DNA of 64,000 nt from Spongiibacteraceae bacterium (lineage in GTDB: Bacteria; Pseudomonadota; Gammaproteobacteria; Pseudomonadales; Dasaniaceae). Of the stretch, positions 17,042-28,349 are shown piece by piece (the stretch's first letter is position 1; each line of letters starts with the position of its first letter). The position numbers and the translations under genes were made by a program. The notes beneath the pieces were generated by a model. The model saw only the letters and a list, made by a program, of their open reading frames with translations, was not told the DNA's origin and did not search any database. The stretch lies in NCBI GenBank assembly GCA_028280715.1, contig JANQLG010000040.1:1-64000 (forward strand), given 5' to 3'.

Positions 17042-18013
17042 TCAGGCAACGCCTGCTTTGAGTAAGTCGTGTAAATGAATGGCACCAATAGGTTTACGAT
17101 CAGCATTGATCACCGCCAATACACTGATTTTTTTAGCATCCATAATGGCTAGCGCCTCGGCAGCCAGCATTTCTGCTGTAGCAGTGACACAGTCGGCGGT
17201 CATCACTTCGGTTATCACGGTGGTGTGAATATCGTGGTTATGGTCAAGTGTGCGGCGCAAATCACCATCGGTGAAAATGCCCATTAATCGATTGTCCTGG
17301 TCGACAATCGTGGTCATTCCCAAGCCCTTACCGGTCATTTCTATCAAAGCGTCACTCAATAGGGTGGTCGGAGCAACAGTGGGCAATCGATCACCGCTAT
17401 GCATTAAATCTTCGACTTTCAGGAGCAGTCGTCGGCCCAAGGTGCCACCAGGATGAGAGAAGGCAAAATCTTCGGCACTGAAGCCACGAGCTTCCAGCAG
17501 GGCGATAGCCAAGGCGTCGCCCATAACCAGAGAAACGGTTGTGCTCGAGGTGGGGGCAAGATCCAGAGGGCAGGCCTCGTTGGCAACGCTGACATTGAGG
17601 TTAACATCAGCTGCCTTTGCCAGTGTCGAATTGGGATTGCCTGTCATGCTAATCAGTGGTGCGTTCATGCGCTTGAATAATGGTAGCAGGGTAACCACTT
17701 CAGCCGTATTGCCTGAGTTGGAAAGCGCCACAACTACATCGTCAGGGGTGATCATGCCGAGGTCACCGTGGCTGGCTTCGGCGGGATGCACAAACATGGC
17801 GGGTGAGCCAGTGCTGGCGAGTGTGGCGGCTATTTTGGTGCCAATGTGGCCTGATTTGCCCATGCCTGTGACGACAATGCGGCCTTTGCAGTTGAATAGA
17901 AGATCACAGGCTTTTTCAAAGTCTTGCCCTATACGCTCGAGCAGTAGGGAGACAGCATCGCGCTCCAAGGTGATAGTTCTGATGGCGGATTCTTTATAGG
18001 ATGTTGTGCTCAT
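17042..18013 (-). CDS. kdsD: Arabinose-5-phosphate isomerase
   Basis: The 323-residue protein has an N-terminal SIS sugar-isomerase domain (about residues 35-170; GMGKSGHIGTKIAATLASTG and LSNSGNTAEV) followed by two CBS domains (about 205-320). It converts ribulose-5-phosphate to arabinose-5-phosphate, the first committed step of Kdo synthesis. The catalytic histidine segments (HPAEASHGDLG and FSHPGGTLGRRL) are present. Its neighbours kdsC and lptCAB complete the Kdo/LPS export block. Confidence 0.96.
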   Translation of the reverse strand: MSTTSYKESAIRTITLERDAVSLLLERIGQDFEKACDLLFNCKGRIVVTGMGKSGHIGTKIAATLASTGSPAMFVHPAEASHGDLGMITPDDVVVALSNSGNTAEVVTLLPLFKRMNAPLISMTGNPNSTLAKAADVNLNVSVANEACPLDLAPTSSTTVSLVMGDALAIALLEARGFSAEDFAFSHPGGTLGRRLLLKVEDLMHSGDRLPTVAPTTLLSDALIEMTGKGLGMTTIVDQDNRLMGIFTDGDLRRTLDHNHDIHTTVITEVMTADCVTATAEMLAAEALAIMDAKKISVLAVINADRKPIGAIHLHDLLKAGVA

Positions 18014-18064
18014 GAATACTCTTGTTGTCGTGGTGCCTTCTTGCCAGTTTTAAGTTTACTGGTA

Positions 18065-19048
18065 TTAAGCGACAGAGGGGAATAGGAAGTAATAGTAGGC
18101 ACCATATGATAATAATAGTAGTGCCCCTTCCATTCTCCCGATAAAGCCGGGTTTGCTGTTTTCTTTCTTACCGTTTCTGAGTTTATGGGCCATGATCAGC
18201 GCTACCAGTAGCAAAGTGATAAAGGTCATTACAGAGTAATCTCTGGTTAATACGCTGGGGTCAAGTTGCCCCGGTTCAATCAGTGCTGGCATTGCCATTA
18301 CTGCCAAAAGATTGAACAAGTTGGAGCCAATGACGTTACCAATGGCGATATCGTGATGTCCTTTAAGTGCGCTGGCGGCAGAGGCGGCCAGCTCTGGCAA
18401 ACTGGTTCCGACCGCGATAATCGTCAGGCCAATAATCAATTCGCTTACCCCAAAACTGCGCGCGATGTCCTGAGCTCCCCAGACCAATATGCGTGAGCTG
18501 ATAATCAGAATAGCGAGTCCAACGAAAAACAATAACCAGGCTTTTTGCAGTGGCAGGTCAGGTACATGTTCTACATCGGCTTCATGCTCAGCGTCGGGTT
18601 GGTGTGATCGGCTGAAGATAAGGTAGGCAAAGATAACGGCTAATAAAGCTAGCAGTATGATGCCGTCAGTCTTGCTTAACACATTGTCAAAGAGTAAAAA
18701 ACCTGCGCCAAATGTGGCGACGAGCAGTAGTGGCACTTCGCGCTTTAATAGTTTGTAGGCAATAGGGATAGGGGCGATAATCGCTGTTACCCCAAGAACT
18801 AAGCCGATATTGGCAATGTTAGAGCCAATGGCGTTGCCAATAGCCAGGTCTCCCGCTTCGGCCATCGCGGCATTAATTGAAACAATAATTTCCGGCGCTG
18901 AGGTTCCCAGCGCGACTATAGTAAGGCCGATCATGATAGGGGTCATACCCAAATTACGGGCGATGCCAGCGGCTCCCGCTACGAATTGGTCGGCACTCCA
19001 TATTAAGCCGATAAATCCGGCCAAAATTGCGATACTAGCAAGTAACAT
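18065..19048 (-). CDS. caxA: Calcium/sodium antiporter (CaxA/YrbG family)
   Basis: This 327-residue membrane protein has two homologous halves, each with an alpha-repeat signature of the Na+/Ca2+ exchanger superfamily: GLTIVALGTSAPE-x-x-V with GNAIGSNIANIGLVLG, and GLTIIAVGTSLPELAAS with GNVIGSNLFNLLAVM. About ten membrane segments are apparent. It exchanges Ca2+ for Na+ at the inner membrane. Standing next to kdsD is conserved in many gammaproteobacteria. It is divergent from mlaC, with 235 bases between them. Confidence 0.93.
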   Translation of the reverse strand: MLLASIAILAGFIGLIWSADQFVAGAAGIARNLGMTPIMIGLTIVALGTSAPEIIVSINAAMAEAGDLAIGNAIGSNIANIGLVLGVTAIIAPIPIAYKLLKREVPLLLVATFGAGFLLFDNVLSKTDGIILLALLAVIFAYLIFSRSHQPDAEHEADVEHVPDLPLQKAWLLFFVGLAILIISSRILVWGAQDIARSFGVSELIIGLTIIAVGTSLPELAASAASALKGHHDIAIGNVIGSNLFNLLAVMAMPALIEPGQLDPSVLTRDYSVMTFITLLLVALIMAHKLRNGKKENSKPGFIGRMEGALLLLSYGAYYYFLFPSVA

Positions 19049-19283
19049 AAAGGTAATGGTTCAGCGCTGATTCAGAATAATTCGGCAATAGTGTAATTAT
19101 GCCTTTATAGAAAACGCTGCATTATATAGAGGTTTTAGTTAAAGGGTATGTTGGAATGCAGTTTATTATTGAACGGTAAGAGAAATTAGCGTTCCAATTT
19201 TTGTATAGAGAGGCATTTTTCGTTACATTGTGCCTCCTGAATTTTGATGAAGATCGGCATTATGCTGGTTTTAGGGAAAAGAT

Positions 19284-20015
19284 ATGAGAGTCATGAAAAT
19301 AGCGCAGTCTTTATTGGTGTCAGTCCTGATTATGTTAGTTGGGGCTACGCTTAGCCATGCAGTAGTCAGTGAAGAAAAGGAAAGGCTGACTGCCCATCAG
19401 GTCGTGGAAGCGACTACGCAACAAATTATGGATATTATCCTTGAGGCGCAGGGATATTTTGATGAGGACCCTGATCGTTTTTACACCGAGATTGAATCAG
19501 TGCTGGGGGAAGTGGTTGATTTTGACAGTTTTGCCCGTGGTGTTATGGGGCCTTATGCCAGCAAAGATATGTATCAGACCCTGAAAACTGATGAGGAAAA
19601 AAAGCTCTTTATAGAAAGAATGAAGCGTTTCAGTACAACGTTTAAAGATGGCTTAGTGCAAACCTACGCTAAGGGTTTATTAGCTTTTAACGGCAATCGT
19701 ATTGAAGTTCTACCACCCGTTGGAGAAGTCGACAACAGTGGTTCAGTTACGGTTGTTCAACATATTTACGCTGACTCGGAAAGGCCCTTTGTCGTGCATT
19801 ACAAGCTTCGCAAGAACCGTGCGGGTGATTGGAAACTGCGAAACGTCACTATCGAGGCGGTGAATTTAGGTAAGGTTTATCAAAGCCAGTTTTTGTCAGC
19901 TGTAAAACAGCATAATGGTGATGTGGATCAGGTAATTAATAACTGGTCAGTCGATCCCACTAGTCAATCAGCAGCATCAGGTGACACTTCTGGAGATGTC
20001 ACAGCAGCCAATTAA
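19284..20015 (+). CDS. mlaC: MlaC-like periplasmic phospholipid-binding protein
   Basis: This 243-residue protein has a signal peptide ending near LSHA and a MlaC/Ttg2D domain: VDFDSFARGVMGPYA, then the FSTTFKDGLVQTYAKGLL helix, and a final strand-helix GDWKLRNVTIEAVNLGKVYQSQF, all family hallmarks. MlaC shuttles phospholipids between outer-membrane MlaA and the inner-membrane MlaFEDB complex. Here no mlaF, mlaE, mlaD or mlaB is adjacent, although ibaG and murA follow as expected. The C-terminal tail is Ser/Ala-rich. AGGGA lies before the chosen ATG. Confidence 0.9.
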   Translation: MRVMKIAQSLLVSVLIMLVGATLSHAVVSEEKERLTAHQVVEATTQQIMDIILEAQGYFDEDPDRFYTEIESVLGEVVDFDSFARGVMGPYASKDMYQTLKTDEEKKLFIERMKRFSTTFKDGLVQTYAKGLLAFNGNRIEVLPPVGEVDNSGSVTVVQHIYADSERPFVVHYKLRKNRAGDWKLRNVTIEAVNLGKVYQSQFLSAVKQHNGDVDQVINNWSVDPTSQSAASGDTSGDVTAAN

Positions 20016-20133
20016 GTTGTTGAACATCCTGGAGGTGCTTGTATTCTCGCTATTCGGCGTTTCGTTGCGTACAATTGCCGCCTTTGCCCATCTGGTGGGA
20101 GTTTAAATGCTGAAGTCTGGGGGATAGAACAGT

Positions 20134-20376
20134 ATGCAACCCGAAAAAATGAAAGAAATTCTGCAGGAGCATTTACCTGATTGTGACATCGAGGTCGCCG
20201 GTGATGGCAGCCACTTCGATGTTACCGTAGTCGGGGATGTCTTCGAAGGTCTTAACCCCGTTAAAAAACAGCAATTAGTCTATGCAGGCCTTAATGATTA
20301 CATTGCAGATGGCAGTGTGCATGCTGTAAATATGAGGACTTATACCCGAGCTGAGTGGCAGCAGATAAATAGCTAA
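20134..20376 (+). CDS. ibaG: BolA-family protein IbaG
   Basis: The 80-residue product is a single BolA domain with HFDVTVVGDVFEGLNPVKKQQLVYAGL, containing the expected FxGxxxVxRxxxVY-type pattern. A cysteine in LPDCDIEV and a histidine in VHAV are candidate cluster ligands. IbaG (YrbA) pairs with monothiol glutaredoxin in iron-sulfur trafficking and acid response. It sits 51 bases before murA, the usual place, normally after mlaB, which is missing here. Confidence 0.92.
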   Translation: MQPEKMKEILQEHLPDCDIEVAGDGSHFDVTVVGDVFEGLNPVKKQQLVYAGLNDYIADGSVHAVNMRTYTRAEWQQINS

Positions 20377-21690
<1,314 letters not shown>

Positions 21691-21788
21691 ATAATGGTGA
21701 TGGTCGCCACTAAAAACTATTCGGTAAAATTTTTAATAGCGATCAAAACATTTCCTGAATTTATTACATCCCACATTCAATTGAATCT

Positions 21789-22442
21789 ATGGATAATCAA
21801 ATCGTTATTGCTCTCACCAAGGGGCGGATTCTAAAAGAGACTTTACCGCTGTTTGCTGCAGCCGGTATTGAGCCTATTGAAGATATCAGCAAAAGCCGTA
21901 AGTTGATTTTTGATACCAATCATGCCGATGTGAAGCTATTGGTGATCAGGGGCTCTGACGTGCCCACCTATGTAAAGCACGGTGCTGCAGATATAGGGGT
22001 TTCGGGTAAGGATATGCTGCTGGAATTCGGCGGTGCTGATTTGTATGAACCGCTTGACCTGGATATTTCGAAATGCCGTCTAATGACTGCTGCTATGGTT
22101 GGAAAAGAATTACCTGTTGGTCGAATTCGCATAGCGACCAAGTTTGTTAATATCGCCAAGGCTTGGTGTGCCGAACGAGGTATACAGGCTGATATCATTA
22201 AATTATATGGTGCTATGGAGCTGGCACCATTGATGGATCTGGCCGATATGATTGTGGATATTGTAGATACTGGCAATACGCTAAGAGCCAATGGCATGGA
22301 GCCAAGGGACTTGATAGCAGATATCAGTTCGCGGTTGGTAGTCAATCGAGCCTCGATGAAACGCAAGCATGCTCGCATACAGCAGATTGTAAATAGTCTG
22401 TCGCAGGTTGTAGAAGCCAGTAAAGAGAAAGTGGATTCATGA
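21789..22442 (+). CDS. hisG: ATP phosphoribosyltransferase, short form (HisG-S)
   Basis: The 217-residue length shows the short form, which lacks the C-terminal regulatory domain and needs HisZ as a regulatory partner. Features include [16 protein letters not shown] at the start and [18 protein letters not shown], the PRPP-binding loop. It catalyses the first step of histidine synthesis. Its stop overlaps the hisD start by four bases (ATGA), indicating coupled translation. hisZ is not in this window. Confidence 0.96.
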   Translation: MDNQIVIALTKGRILKETLPLFAAAGIEPIEDISKSRKLIFDTNHADVKLLVIRGSDVPTYVKHGAADIGVSGKDMLLEFGGADLYEPLDLDISKCRLMTAAMVGKELPVGRIRIATKFVNIAKAWCAERGIQADIIKLYGAMELAPLMDLADMIVDIVDTGNTLRANGMEPRDLIADISSRLVVNRASMKRKHARIQQIVNSLSQVVEASKEKVDS

Positions 22443-23743
22443 CTGCGTTGATAGCTAAATTAAAGACTAGCGACGCTGATTTTGATTCGCGTCTCAAGAT
22501 GCTGTTGGCTTGGGAATCCGTTTCCAATGAATCAGTGGTGACGGTAGTTGATGAAGTCTTAGCGGATGTATCGACCACTGGTGATAAGGCGTTGTTGAAA
22601 TACACGGAACGCTTTGATCGTATGGCAGCAGAATCTGTTGCCAGTTTGGAAATGACCTCACAACAAATTCAGCAGTCATTTGACAAAATAACGCCCGAAG
22701 AATGTCAATCGTTACAATTAGCGGCGGATAGAATTCGCGCTTATCATGAACATCAGAAACTGGAAAGTTGGTCTTATACCGAGGCCGATGGCACAGTGCT
22801 GGGACAACAGGTTACGCCGCTGGAAAAGGTTGGTGTTTATGTGCCTGGCGGTAAAGCGGCTTATCCTTCAACGGTGCTGATGGATGTGATTCCAGCAAAA
22901 GTGGCTGGTGTGACCGACATCATTATGGTGAGCCCCACGCCGGATGGTGAACTCAATCATATTGTACTGGCCGCTGCGGCTATAGCAGGTGTAGACAGGG
23001 TTTTCACTATCGGTGGTGCGCAGGCGATAGCGGCTTTGGCCTACGGTACCGAGACAATACCCAGAGTCGACAAAATTGTGGGGCCGGGAAATATTTATGT
23101 AGCGACTGCCAAGCGTCAGGTATTTGGTCAGGTTGGTTTGGATATGATTGCTGGCCCGTCGGAGATCTTAATTATCTGTGATGGCAAAACCGATCCTGAC
23201 TGGATTGCGATGGATTTGTTTTCACAGGCAGAACATGATGAAGATGCGCAGGCGATTTTAATTTGTCCCGATAAAGAGTACCTCAACAGGGTGGAGCAAA
23301 GTATTGAGAAGCTACTGCCGACAATGGAACGCAGAGATATTATCGAAGCTTCGTTAAAAAGCCGTGGTGCATTAATAGAAGTCAGTGATTTGCAGGAAGC
23401 GGTTGCGGTATGTAATCAAATTGCGCCTGAGCACTTGGAATTATCAATAGAAAATCCGGAAATATTATTACCCAGCATCAAACATGCTGGAGCCATTTTT
23501 ATGGGTCGCCACACGTCTGAAGCGTTAGGAGATTACTGTGCCGGTCCCAGTCACGTTTTACCTACTTCCGGCACGGTGCGATTTTCTTCGCCACTGGGAG
23601 TCTACGATTTTCAAAAACGCAGTTCAATTATTCACTGTTCGCCGCAGGGTGCTTCTGAGTTGGGTAAAGTGGCTTCTATCTTGGCGCGTGGTGAGTCATT
23701 GACTGCGCATGCCAAATCGGCTGAATACCGAATCAAGCAATAG
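22439..23743 (+). CDS. hisD: Histidinol dehydrogenase
   Basis: The 434-residue enzyme oxidises histidinol to histidine in two NAD-dependent steps. Conserved pieces include [19 protein letters not shown], the zinc and substrate region [11 protein letters not shown], and [11 protein letters not shown], then [29 protein letters not shown] residues near the end. Length is normal. It is coupled to hisG by overlap. hisC, which often follows in related genomes, is not here; a convergent DegS-like gene follows instead. Confidence 0.97.
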   Translation: MTALIAKLKTSDADFDSRLKMLLAWESVSNESVVTVVDEVLADVSTTGDKALLKYTERFDRMAAESVASLEMTSQQIQQSFDKITPEECQSLQLAADRIRAYHEHQKLESWSYTEADGTVLGQQVTPLEKVGVYVPGGKAAYPSTVLMDVIPAKVAGVTDIIMVSPTPDGELNHIVLAAAAIAGVDRVFTIGGAQAIAALAYGTETIPRVDKIVGPGNIYVATAKRQVFGQVGLDMIAGPSEILIICDGKTDPDWIAMDLFSQAEHDEDAQAILICPDKEYLNRVEQSIEKLLPTMERRDIIEASLKSRGALIEVSDLQEAVAVCNQIAPEHLELSIENPEILLPSIKHAGAIFMGRHTSEALGDYCAGPSHVLPTSGTVRFSSPLGVYDFQKRSSIIHCSPQGASELGKVASILARGESLTAHAKSAEYRIKQ

Positions 23744-23758
23744 ATTTCGAATATCGCT

Positions 23759-24907
23759 TTATCGGGATTGAGTTTCGGGACGCTGACCAATCACAGCATT
23801 AATATTGATGGCATCACCCTGACGCACGACATCGACTGCGACTTCATCGCCGGGTCGCGTTGCTGCAATGTAATTCATTCCCGCCTGCCCATCGCCAACG
23901 GGTTGGCCGTTAATATGCGTAATGATATCGCCGTTTTGAATGCCACTTTTGTCGGCAGGCCCTTTTGGATAAATGCCAGTAACAACGATGCCGTTGTTAA
24001 GAGGTAAATTATTTGCCTGGGCAAAAGCGGGCGGGATGGCCTGTACTTCTATTCCCAGCCAACCACGGATCACTTCGCCGTATTGAATCAGGTCTGACAT
24101 AATGCGTACTGCCAGATCGGAAGGTGTTGCCAGGCCAATTCCCTGAGAGCCGCCTGTCCTGGAATAAATGGCGGTGTTAATGCCTAACAGTTTGCCTTCG
24201 GCGTCTACCAGAGCGCCTCCCGAATTACCGGGATTAATAGCTGCATCAGTTTGAATATAGTTTTCATAAGTGCTGAGCCGAATACCATAACGGCCGGTGG
24301 CGCTGATGATGCCCTGTGTCACTGTTTGGCCAAAGCCATAGGGGTTGCCAATAGCCAAGACCACATCGCCCACCATTGCCTGTGAAGGGTCGCCAATAGG
24401 AATGGTTTCCAGGTTATCGAGACTAATTTTTAACACCGCCAGATCAGTTTCCGGGTCTGTACCAATAACTTCTGCCAGTGCTTCTCTGCCATCATGTAGT
24501 AACACCAGGATTTCGTCGGCACCGCTAATCACATGGTTGTTAGTGAGTAGATAACCTTCGGGCGCGATGATGACGCCAGACCCCAAACTGCGCTGCACCC
24601 GTTCCTGCTGCTGAATATTGTTTTTCTGTAGAAAGCGTCTGAAAAAAGGATCGTTTAAAATAGCTGGAAGCTGTTGTCTAATGGTTTTACTAGTGTAGAT
24701 ATTGACTACGGCAGGTGCCGCATTTTGCACTGCATCGGCATAGGAGTAGGGACCTTTAATGGCGGCAGGTGCTGTTAACAGGCTTTGATTAGTCGTGGTA
24801 CTTTCTCCGACTAATTGCGGAAAATGATCGAGAATAATAATGGCTGCCATCAAACCAAAGACGACAGGCCAACGCAGAAAAAGAAATAATTGAGTCAGGG
24901 CTTTCAT
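23759..24907 (-). CDS. DegS/AlgW-type periplasmic serine protease
   Basis: This 382-residue protein has one N-terminal membrane anchor (about residues 10-26), a trypsin-like domain and a single PDZ domain (about residues 280-375), the DegS/AlgW layout. Catalytic residues are visible: His in TNNHVI, Asp in ETDLAVLKI and Ser in NPGNSGGAL. Such proteases sense misfolded outer-membrane proteins through the PDZ domain and cleave the RseA/MucA anti-sigma factor, releasing sigma-E. Convergent with hisD, the location next to murA-hisGD is common in pseudomonads. Confidence 0.9.
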   Translation of the reverse strand: MKALTQLFLFLRWPVVFGLMAAIIILDHFPQLVGESTTTNQSLLTAPAAIKGPYSYADAVQNAAPAVVNIYTSKTIRQQLPAILNDPFFRRFLQKNNIQQQERVQRSLGSGVIIAPEGYLLTNNHVISGADEILVLLHDGREALAEVIGTDPETDLAVLKISLDNLETIPIGDPSQAMVGDVVLAIGNPYGFGQTVTQGIISATGRYGIRLSTYENYIQTDAAINPGNSGGALVDAEGKLLGINTAIYSRTGGSQGIGLATPSDLAVRIMSDLIQYGEVIRGWLGIEVQAIPPAFAQANNLPLNNGIVVTGIYPKGPADKSGIQNGDIITHINGQPVGDGQAGMNYIAATRPGDEVAVDVVRQGDAININAVIGQRPETQSR

Positions 24908-25039
24908 AAAATTGATAAGTGTTGCCTAATGCTCCGACTACTACAGCGACTGTAATAGAAAATTATTATACTCATTCGTAAAGGCTTTTAGCCTAACACG
25001 AAATTTATGGCTTAATTGAATTATTTAAAGAGGATTTTG

Positions 25040-25801
25040 ATGGCTGTCCCAATTTCAGATTTGATGGCGCATTTAGATGCCTTATTAAAACCTGAGCAGT
25101 TTAACGACTATTGTCCGAATGGGCTTCAGGTTCAGGGTCGGCAGCAGGTTCAGCAATTAGTGTGTGGTGTTACAGCAAGTCAGGCTTTAATTGATAGCGC
25201 TATTGAAGTCGGAGCCGATGCGGTTTTGGTTCACCACGGTTTTTTCTGGAAAGGTGAAGATCCTTGTATTACGGGCATGAAGCAAAAGCGTATTAAGGCA
25301 TTACTGGAACATGAAGTGAATTTAATTGCTTATCACCTTCCATTGGATGCGCAGCCTTTATATGGCAATAACGTACAGCTTGCAGCTCAGTTAGGTATCA
25401 CTGTCACTGATGGGCTGGAGCCAGGCAATCTCTACTCTGTTGGTCATATTGGAAAGCTTGATAAAGCAGCTCCGGTAATGGCTTTTGCCGATCATGTAGC
25501 TAATAAGCTTGGCCGCCGTCCCTTGGTTATTGAAGGCGGGGAGCAGACTATTTCGACAGTTGCCTGGTGTACGGGAGCGGCGCAGGGTTATATAGAAAAG
25601 GCAGCAGCCCTGGAGGTGGATGCCTTTTTGTCAGGAGAGATCTCCGAGCAAACTGTTCATCAGGCCAGAGAGTTGGGAATCCACTATATTGCTGCCGGTC
25701 ATCACGCCACAGAGCGTTATGGCGTGCAGGCTGTCGGAAAACATCTGCAATTGGAATTGGGAGTGGATTACCAATTTATTGATATTGATAATCCAGTCTA
25801 G
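25040..25801 (+). CDS. Nif3-like dinuclear metal-centre protein
   Basis: The ATG at 25040, 4 bases after AGAGGA, gives 253 residues, the YbgI length. Metal-binding histidines appear in VLVHHGFFW and AYHLPLD near the N-terminus, and in GEISEQTVHQ and AAGHHATERYG near the C-terminus. The family is also annotated as GTP cyclohydrolase I type 2. Its true role is unsettled. It stands alone between the DegS-like and ZapG genes, convergent with the latter. Confidence 0.93.
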   Translation: MAVPISDLMAHLDALLKPEQFNDYCPNGLQVQGRQQVQQLVCGVTASQALIDSAIEVGADAVLVHHGFFWKGEDPCITGMKQKRIKALLEHEVNLIAYHLPLDAQPLYGNNVQLAAQLGITVTDGLEPGNLYSVGHIGKLDKAAPVMAFADHVANKLGRRPLVIEGGEQTISTVAWCTGAAQGYIEKAAALEVDAFLSGEISEQTVHQARELGIHYIAAGHHATERYGVQAVGKHLQLELGVDYQFIDIDNPV

Positions 25802-25812
25802 CGTTTTAAGCT

Positions 25813-26292
25813 TTATTTATTGCTGGCGCTGGCAGGGATTTCTGCTTCTTCGGTACCGTTTTTTTGAATGCCAAATTCTTCATTTAACATACCAGGTTCA
25901 TTGTTGCTCGATTTGGGGGCGTAATCCAGTGGCGGAGTAATGGGCTGGATGTCATCAATCTCTTCATTATCGTTGGCATCGTCGGCGGCTATCATTTTCA
26001 GTGATTGTTGAGCGTTTTCGCCAGCCAGTTTCTGTGCACCTTTAGCTAAGTGGTTGTGTACGTCGCGGTAGCTGTCAGTGAGTTGGTTGAGCAGTTCGGC
26101 AGTTTCGACAAAATGCTCAGTGACTTCATGCTGATAATCCTGTTGTTTGCGCTCTAGATCGTCCAGATGTTTTTCAAGTTTGCGCTGGGCTTGTGGAGAG
26201 TTAGCAGATTTTTGGGCAATCAAAAAACCACCGATCAAACCTATCAGTAGCATTGCTAAACCGAAAGCGAGAAGGAGTTCCAAAGAGTACAC
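25813..26292 (-). CDS. Cell-envelope/division-associated protein ZapG (YhcB, DUF1043)
   Basis: This 159-residue protein has one N-terminal membrane helix (about residues 5-26), then a coiled coil (about 38-90) typical of YhcB/DUF1043: LEKHLDDLERKQQDYQHEVTEHFVETAELLNQLTDSYRDVHNHLAKGA. The C-terminal third is acidic, proline-rich and probably disordered. YhcB affects cell width, division and envelope synthesis. It is divergent from zapE, as in many gammaproteobacteria. Confidence 0.9.
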   Translation of the reverse strand: MYSLELLLAFGLAMLLIGLIGGFLIAQKSANSPQAQRKLEKHLDDLERKQQDYQHEVTEHFVETAELLNQLTDSYRDVHNHLAKGAQKLAGENAQQSLKMIAADDANDNEEIDDIQPITPPLDYAPKSSNNEPGMLNEEFGIQKNGTEEAEIPASASNK

Positions 26293-26491
26293 AGTGTTTC
26301 CTTTTGTTTGTGGGTGTTATTTCTAAATACAAATCGAGTTAGTAGTATACCTGCTAAGCTCATCATTCTTGTAGTGGCAATTTAGTTAGCGGCAATTCTT
26401 TGATATGGATTAGTTGTTAGGGAAATTGCCATCACAGGTTGATACCGTTAAAGTGGCGGCTTTTTCCGCATAGGCCACTATTTCTGCCGCT

Positions 26492-27604
26492 ATGACACCG
26501 AAACAGCGCTATCAACATGATCTGCAGCAATCTGATTTTACTTATGATCCTGCTCAGGAAGCAGCAGTAGAGCATTTGCAGGATTTGTATCAGCGTTTAC
26601 TTGAAGCAGAGTGGCAGTCTAACAAGCAAGGTGGGTTTCTACGCGTGTTACAGCGTTTTAAAGCGCCTGATCCGGTTACTCCTGTTAAAGGGTTGTATTT
26701 TTGGGGTGGAGTAGGCCGCGGCAAAACCTACTTGATGGATGCCTTTTACGACTCATTGCCCTTTGAGCGCAAGATGCGAGCGCATTTTCACCGCTTTATG
26801 CAGCGTGTGCATCAGGAATTGCGTAAATTAGATGGGGAAAAAAACCCGCTTAGCATTATCGCCGATATGCTGGCTGCTGAGGCGCGGGTTATCTGCTTCG
26901 ATGAATTTTTTGTCTCCGATATCACTGATGCCATGATTTTGGGTGGGTTGTTCGAGCAATTATTTGGTCGTGGTGTCACGCTGGTGGCAACGTCTAATAT
27001 TATTCCCGATGGATTGTACATGGATGGTTTGCAGCGCAGCCGATTTCTGCCCGCTATTGCCTTGATCAACGAGCACACTGAAGTGATTAATGTGGATGGT
27101 GGTATTGATTACCGCTTGCGAGCCCTGGAACAGGCGGAGCTATATCACTTCCCTTTGGATGCCGAGGCGGATAAAAGTCTTGAGCGTTCATTTGTCAGTT
27201 TAAATCCGGACAGTGAACACGTACTGGAAAATGAGGCGTTGGATATTGAAGGCAGGCCGATTGTTGCTCGCTGTGTATCTGATGATATCGCCTGGTTCGA
27301 GTTTGCCGAGCTATGTGATGGCCCGCGCAGCCAGAATGATTACATTGAACTGGCGCGTGAATTTCACGCCATATTGATTAGTAACGTGCCGCAGATGGCG
27401 GCCTCGACCGATGATCAGGCTAGGCGTTTTATTAATCTGGTTGATGAATTTTATGATCGCAACGTTAAGCTGGTGCTGTCGGCTGAAGTGTCACTCGAGC
27501 AGCTCTATGCAGGTGGTAAGCTGGATTTTGAATTTGAGCGTACCCAAAGTCGATTGCTGGAAATGCAATCTCACGATTATCTGGCTAAGGGGCATAGGCC
27601 CTAG
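26492..27604 (+). CDS. zapE: Cell division protein ZapE (AFG1-like ATPase)
   Basis: The 370-residue AAA-like ATPase has Walker A GGVGRGKTYLMD near residue 73 and Walker B VICFDEFFVSD, with sensor region VATSNIIPDGLY. ZapE destabilises FtsZ polymers in an ATP-dependent way and is needed under low oxygen or high temperature in E. coli. The HFHRFMQRVHQEL segment is the usual family mark. It precedes rplM, a conserved placement. Confidence 0.95.
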   Translation: MTPKQRYQHDLQQSDFTYDPAQEAAVEHLQDLYQRLLEAEWQSNKQGGFLRVLQRFKAPDPVTPVKGLYFWGGVGRGKTYLMDAFYDSLPFERKMRAHFHRFMQRVHQELRKLDGEKNPLSIIADMLAAEARVICFDEFFVSDITDAMILGGLFEQLFGRGVTLVATSNIIPDGLYMDGLQRSRFLPAIALINEHTEVINVDGGIDYRLRALEQAELYHFPLDAEADKSLERSFVSLNPDSEHVLENEALDIEGRPIVARCVSDDIAWFEFAELCDGPRSQNDYIELAREFHAILISNVPQMAASTDDQARRFINLVDEFYDRNVKLVLSAEVSLEQLYAGGKLDFEFERTQSRLLEMQSHDYLAKGHRP

Positions 27605-27716
27605 GGCGTGAAGAGTTAGGACGTAGTTAATAATGAGAATAAACCCTATGAAATGGGTCTTTTGCCAAGTTCTTGAATCACGGCAAAAAAACCTGCTCCT
27701 AATGTCTGTTAAGTGC

Positions 27717-27745
27717 TTGAAAATAGTAGGTCACCTCTGTAGAAT
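27717..27745 (+). promoter_or_regulatory. Sigma-70-type promoter for rplM-rpsI
   Basis: TTGAAA (27717-27722) and TAGAAT (27740-27745) are separated by 17 bases, so transcription should start near 27752. That gives a leader of about 145 bases before rplM. It is the only strong promoter match between zapE and rplM. The gap also holds a weak hairpin (about 27641-27660) after zapE. Confidence 0.7.
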
Positions 27746-27898
27746 TCGCGCTCTTTGTAACGGAGCCCCCCAGGTTTAGTGGGTTTGACCGTACTGAATA
27801 CGAGAAATGACCCCGGATTTGAGATTTGCCGGTGGTATGGATATAGAACGCCCCTGTGGCATTAGATCGGCCTGATGTGGCCTCTTGAGGTTTAAAGA

Positions 27899-28327
27899 AT
27901 GAAGACCTTTAGTGCAAAACCTGACGCTGTGAAGCGCGATTGGTATGTGGTTGACGCCGATGGCAAAACCCTGGGTCGTTTGGCAGCCGAAATTGCCCAT
28001 CGTCTGCGTGGCAAACATAAGCCTGAGTACACACCTCACGTTGATACCGGTGATTACATCGTTGTTATCAATGCAGAGAAGGTGCATGTAACAGGTAATA
28101 AAGCGAAAGATAAGATGTATTACCATCACACCGGTTATGTAGGTAATCTGAAATCAATCAGCTTTGAAAAGTTGATTGATAAAGCCCCTGAAAGAGCTAT
28201 TCAAACGGCTGTTAAAGGCATGTTGCCACACAACCCATTAGGTCGTGAGATGTTTAGAAAGCTGAAAGTGTACGCTGGCAGCGAGCATCCTCATACAGCA
28301 CAACAACCACAACCGCTAAGCGTATAA
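27899..28327 (+). CDS. rplM: 50S ribosomal protein L13
   Basis: This is a standard 142-residue L13. It starts [29 protein letters not shown] and contains [22 protein letters not shown] and [19 protein letters not shown]. It binds 23S rRNA early in 50S assembly. The gene forms a two-gene operon with rpsI, 22 bases downstream. In E. coli L13 represses its own operon through the leader; whether the leader here does so cannot be told by eye. Confidence 0.99.
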   Translation: MKTFSAKPDAVKRDWYVVDADGKTLGRLAAEIAHRLRGKHKPEYTPHVDTGDYIVVINAEKVHVTGNKAKDKMYYHHTGYVGNLKSISFEKLIDKAPERAIQTAVKGMLPHNPLGREMFRKLKVYAGSEHPHTAQQPQPLSV

Positions 28328-28349
28328 CGCTTTTTATACGGAATAGATC

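Noticed and set aside
20016..20133. Possible mlaB between mlaC and ibaG
   Set aside because: The 118-base gap is far too short for a STAS domain and shows no frame.
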